Positions 61,407 through 64,000 of a stretch of DNA of 64,000 nt are shown here, piece after piece (the first letter of the stretch is position 1; each line of letters starts with the position of its first letter). The translations under genes and the position numbers were made by a program. The stretch is from Flavobacterium glaciei (GTDB taxonomy: Bacteria > Bacteroidota > Bacteroidia > Flavobacteriales > Flavobacteriaceae), in NCBI RefSeq assembly GCF_003350545.1, contig NZ_QQBA01000012.1, forward strand, positions 1-64,000. Reading direction: 5' to 3'. Below the pieces are notes generated by a model. That model was not told where the DNA came from. It saw only the letters and a list, made by a program, of their open reading frames with translations, and did no database searches.

Positions 61407-62885
61407 TTAATAATGAAAATGTTTACTTTCTTCTATGAAAGGATTTCTTTTAGCTAACAAAGGGGCTTTAGTTAATGCTGTAAATACAATATAAATAAAT
61501 AATCCTAAGAAGAAAAGAACTGATGCTATTTCAGGAATACCAATAAACCATCTGTCTCCTACAGTTCCTGGCATAATCATATTAAAGAAATCAATATAAT
61601 GACCAGCTAATATTACAATTCCTGCCATAACTAGTACCCATGTAATTCTCTTAAAATCAGTATTAATTAATATTAATAAAGGAAATAAGAAATTCATTAC
61701 TACTGCACCAAAGAAAGGAAGATTATACAACTCAATTCTAGTTATAAAATAAGTTACTTCTTCAGGAATATTAGCATACCAAATCAACATAAATTGTGAA
61801 AACCACAAATAAGTCCAGAAAACACTTAATCCAAACATAAATTTAGCTAAATCATGAATATGGCTTGTATTAACATACTCTAAGTATCCTCTAGATTTTA
61901 AATACAAAGTAACTAATGCAATAACAGTTATTCCACTAACAAAGAAACTTGCAAATACATACCAACCAAACAAGGTACTGAACCAGTGCGGATCAATAGA
62001 CATTATCCAATCCCAAGACATTATAGATTCTGACACTATAAAGAAAACTAAAAACATAGCTGATATGTTGAAGTTTTTCTTGTAAAAAGTATTATCATTC
62101 TCTTCATCTTGTGCTAAACAATTTTTTCTAGAAAAATATTGATATAAACTCCATCCAGTCAAAAATATTGCAGCTCTAATAATCCAAAAAGGGAAATTTA
62201 AATATCCAGCCTTGTTCGCTATTAGTTTATCACTAGCAACAACTTCAGGGTCTAACCATATGAAAATGTGATTAAAATGTAATCCACATAATATCAAAAT
62301 CACAAAAAAGATAATTGAACCAACTGGTAAATAAGAAGTTATACCCTGCATAACTCTAAATAAAACTGGAGACCACCCAGCCTGGGCTACCTGTTGAATT
62401 GCATAGAAAACTAAAACTCCTAATGAAATTAGCATAAAGAAGATACAAGCAACATACAAAGCAGACCATGGTTTATTTTGAAGCTGGTGTAAAACATGAT
62501 TTAAATGTTCATTGTGCTCCTCTTCGGCAGTAAGTTCATGACCTCCTTCTTTTTTTACTACTGGTACAACTTGTGTTTCTTCAACAACGTCTGTGCTATC
62601 AACTTTGGATGAATCTGAAGACGAACCAACAACTGTAGCTGATTCAACAATTTTTTTCTCTTCTGTAGCTTCTGAATGGTCAGACTCTCCATCATGTGAA
62701 GATGTAGAAGTTGAAGTTGCTTCATGTTTAACTTCGCCATGCCCACCATGACTCTCAGCAGCAAGCAGTTTCTCAACTTCTTGAATATCTTTTGGTGCAG
62801 TTAAAAAACCATATCCAATACCTAATATACCTACGGCCATTAAGATGAAAGAAAGAGTTTTTAATTTACTTGAAAATGTATACAT
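61407..62885 (-). CDS. actF: Alternative Complex III subunit ActF, quinol:cytochrome c oxidoreductase
   Basis: A membrane subunit of Alternative Complex III, which oxidises menaquinol and passes electrons to the oxidase. The 492 residues have a first helix (about 10-30), then a hydrophilic stretch (about 35-130) rich in Ser, Thr, Glu and His, then nine or so NrfD/ActF-like helices with SESIMSWDWIMSIDPHWFSTLFGWYVF as family signature. I chose ATG 62885 (MYTFSSK); the open frame extends to TTG 62912, directly after actE. It lies between actE and coxB in one operon. Confidence 0.9.
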   Translation of the reverse strand: MYTFSSKLKTLSFILMAVGILGIGYGFLTAPKDIQEVEKLLAAESHGGHGEVKHEATSTSTSSHDGESDHSEATEEKKIVESATVVGSSSDSSKVDSTDVVEETQVVPVVKKEGGHELTAEEEHNEHLNHVLHQLQNKPWSALYVACIFFMLISLGVLVFYAIQQVAQAGWSPVLFRVMQGITSYLPVGSIIFFVILILCGLHFNHIFIWLDPEVVASDKLIANKAGYLNFPFWIIRAAIFLTGWSLYQYFSRKNCLAQDEENDNTFYKKNFNISAMFLVFFIVSESIMSWDWIMSIDPHWFSTLFGWYVFASFFVSGITVIALVTLYLKSRGYLEYVNTSHIHDLAKFMFGLSVFWTYLWFSQFMLIWYANIPEEVTYFITRIELYNLPFFGAVVMNFLFPLLILINTDFKRITWVLVMAGIVILAGHYIDFFNMIMPGTVGDRWFIGIPEIASVLFFLGLFIYIVFTALTKAPLLAKRNPFIEESKHFHY

Positions 62886-62912
62886 ATCTATTACGATCAG
62901 TTTGTTCAACAA

Positions 62913-63458
62913 TTATAATTCACTTTTTAATTTCAGAACGTAATCGGCGACAATCCAACGTTCTTGAGCACTCAATTGATTAGCATGTGATCCCATTGAG
63001 TTTATACCATACGTTACAATGTGAAAAATACTTCCTTCAGTAATGACTCTGTCTTTGTAACTGGGAACACCCAAAAACTTTTCTCTTTCTACAAGCTTAC
63101 CTTTACCATTACCACTATTACCATGACAAGTAGCACAATAAATTTCAAAAAGTTCTTTTCCTTTTTCAAGATCCTTGTCCATCGTTTCTAATGGGGATTT
63201 CAAATTGGCTTTAGCCAATTCATACCCTGCAGTAGAATTTTCGTATTCATACGGTACAGTACCTCTATCTAAGCTTCCTTCAGCAGGAAGTTGACCTTCT
63301 TTACCATTTTTAAATGCATTCGACTCAGCATAAGTTTCGTACCCTACTGATTCGTACATATTTGGAAAATACTGATAGTTTGGTGCCGCATTATTATGGC
63401 ATGATGAAACTAAAATAGTTATACCAAATAAAAGTGTTATTTTATATACGCTTTTCAT
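62913..63458 (-). CDS. actE: Alternative Complex III monoheme cytochrome c subunit ActE
   Basis: A lipoprotein cytochrome c of Alternative Complex III. The lipid-attachment site is LVSSC (Cys about 20). A single heme site CATCHGNSGNGKG (about 108-120) and the distal ligand methionine in GINSMGSHANQLSAQERW are present. The 181 residues match the monoheme ActE. It would accept electrons from the ActB/ActA cores and deliver them to the oxidase. It lies 8 bases after actD and 27 before the actF start. Confidence 0.93.
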   Translation of the reverse strand: MKSVYKITLLFGITILVSSCHNNAAPNYQYFPNMYESVGYETYAESNAFKNGKEGQLPAEGSLDRGTVPYEYENSTAGYELAKANLKSPLETMDKDLEKGKELFEIYCATCHGNSGNGKGKLVEREKFLGVPSYKDRVITEGSIFHIVTYGINSMGSHANQLSAQERWIVADYVLKLKSEL

Positions 63459-63466
63459 ATCTCTAA

Positions 63467-63991
63467 TTAATGCTTATCTATTACTTTAACTTCTACAGCT
63501 CCCGTACTTTGGAAAAAAGAAATCAACTCTTCTTCATTATCATGTACAGCTACTTCCATTAAAAAATGGTCGTCTGTAGTTCTTACATCCGGATTTTCTG
63601 CTTCTTTAAATGGCCATAATTTACTTCTCATATAAAAAGTAATAACCATTAAGTGTGCTGCAAAAAACACCGTAAGTTCAAACATAATTGGCACGAAAGC
63701 CGGCATGTTTTCGATGTAACTAAAACTTGGTTTTCCACCAATATCTTGTGGCCAGTCTTGAATCATAATATAATTCATCATAGCAGTAGCTACCGAAATA
63801 CCGACACAACCATAAAGAAAAGCACAAATTGCTAATCTTGTTGGTGCAATTCCCATGGCTTTATCCAACCCGTGTACAGGGAATGGAGTAAAAACTTCTT
63901 CAATATGATGATGAGCTGCTCTGGTTTTTTTTACCGCATCCATCAATATATCATCGTCATTATAAATGGCGTATATTACTTTATTACTCAT
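63467..63991 (-). CDS. actD: Alternative Complex III subunit ActD (DUF3341)
   Basis: A membrane subunit of Alternative Complex III with DUF3341. The 174 residues begin with a soluble part that has the family motif VFTPFPVHGLDKAMGI (about 35-50). Two membrane helices follow (about 54-74 and 98-118), then a soluble C-terminal part (ENPDVRTTDDHFLMEV). The gene is complete: the ATG lies 9 bases from the right edge. The other Act genes (A-C) should lie just beyond the edge on the same strand. Confidence 0.93.
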   Translation of the reverse strand: MSNKVIYAIYNDDDILMDAVKKTRAAHHHIEEVFTPFPVHGLDKAMGIAPTRLAICAFLYGCVGISVATAMMNYIMIQDWPQDIGGKPSFSYIENMPAFVPIMFELTVFFAAHLMVITFYMRSKLWPFKEAENPDVRTTDDHFLMEVAVHDNEEELISFFQSTGAVEVKVIDKH

Positions 63992-64000
63992 GATGTGAAT

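Noticed and set aside
1..64000. tRNA, rRNA, insertion sequence, integrase or prophage
   Set aside because: I looked in the intergenic stretches and gene products and found no tRNA-like cloverleaf, transposase or phage protein.

Overview
The window is AT-rich, tightly packed DNA from a member of the Bacteroidota, most likely a Flavobacterium or close relative. Supporting signs are the type IX secretion/gliding genes sprA and remB, a SusC/SusD pair, Alternative Complex III (Act) genes, many lipoproteins, promoters of the TTTG / TAnnTTTG type, and almost no Shine-Dalgarno sequences. The gene order malic enzyme - ruvA - sprA - gcvH - vanZ-like - deoC - remB is the one I recall from F. johnsoniae. 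I see no rRNA, tRNA, CRISPR array, insertion sequence or prophage.

Region 1 (0-25.4 kb) is housekeeping. It holds an MscS channel, tsaB, a TolC/membrane-fusion pair without its inner-membrane pump, and a DUF4403 lipoprotein. A copper-delivery operon follows (SCO-like, SCO, DUF420, a small CxxC protein). Next is the operon ctaB - two subunit III genes - subunit IV of the terminal oxidase, then remB/deoC, vanZ-like/gcvH, sprA/ruvA and malic enzyme.

Region 2 (25.6-56.2 kb) is an accessory sugar locus. On the minus strand lie a CBS protein and an operon made of a SUC-type sugar symporter, a PfkB kinase, a GH13 sucrose-phosphorylase-like enzyme, a second MFS carrier and a fungal-type neutral trehalase. 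Further upstream on the same strand is susC-susD, followed by two ~1100-residue VCBS/ASPIC lipoproteins, a vanadium-haloperoxidase/PAP2 lipoprotein and a GyrI-like protein. A secreted GH65 enzyme diverges from a plus-strand operon of GH32 fructanase, sugar porter and fructokinase. Two tandem paralogous LacI regulators close the locus. Three promoters (symporter operon, susC, GH65/GH32) each carry a pair of near-identical CGAAAACGTTTTCG palindromes 20-21 bp apart, which ties the locus into one predicted sucrose/fructan regulon. GH32 would cut fructan or sucrose outside the cell, SusCD would import, GH65 would act in the periplasm, and the permeases, kinases and phosphorylase would feed glycolysis.

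Region 3 (56.2-64 kb) holds queG, whose conserved N-terminus is encoded but has no canonical start codon, then ruvB with a possibly leaderless promoter. It ends with the respiratory genes actD-actE-actF-coxB-coxA, read on the minus strand and closed by a strong terminator. These work with the subunit III/IV/heme O genes of region 1, so the oxidase is encoded at two places about 50 kb apart.
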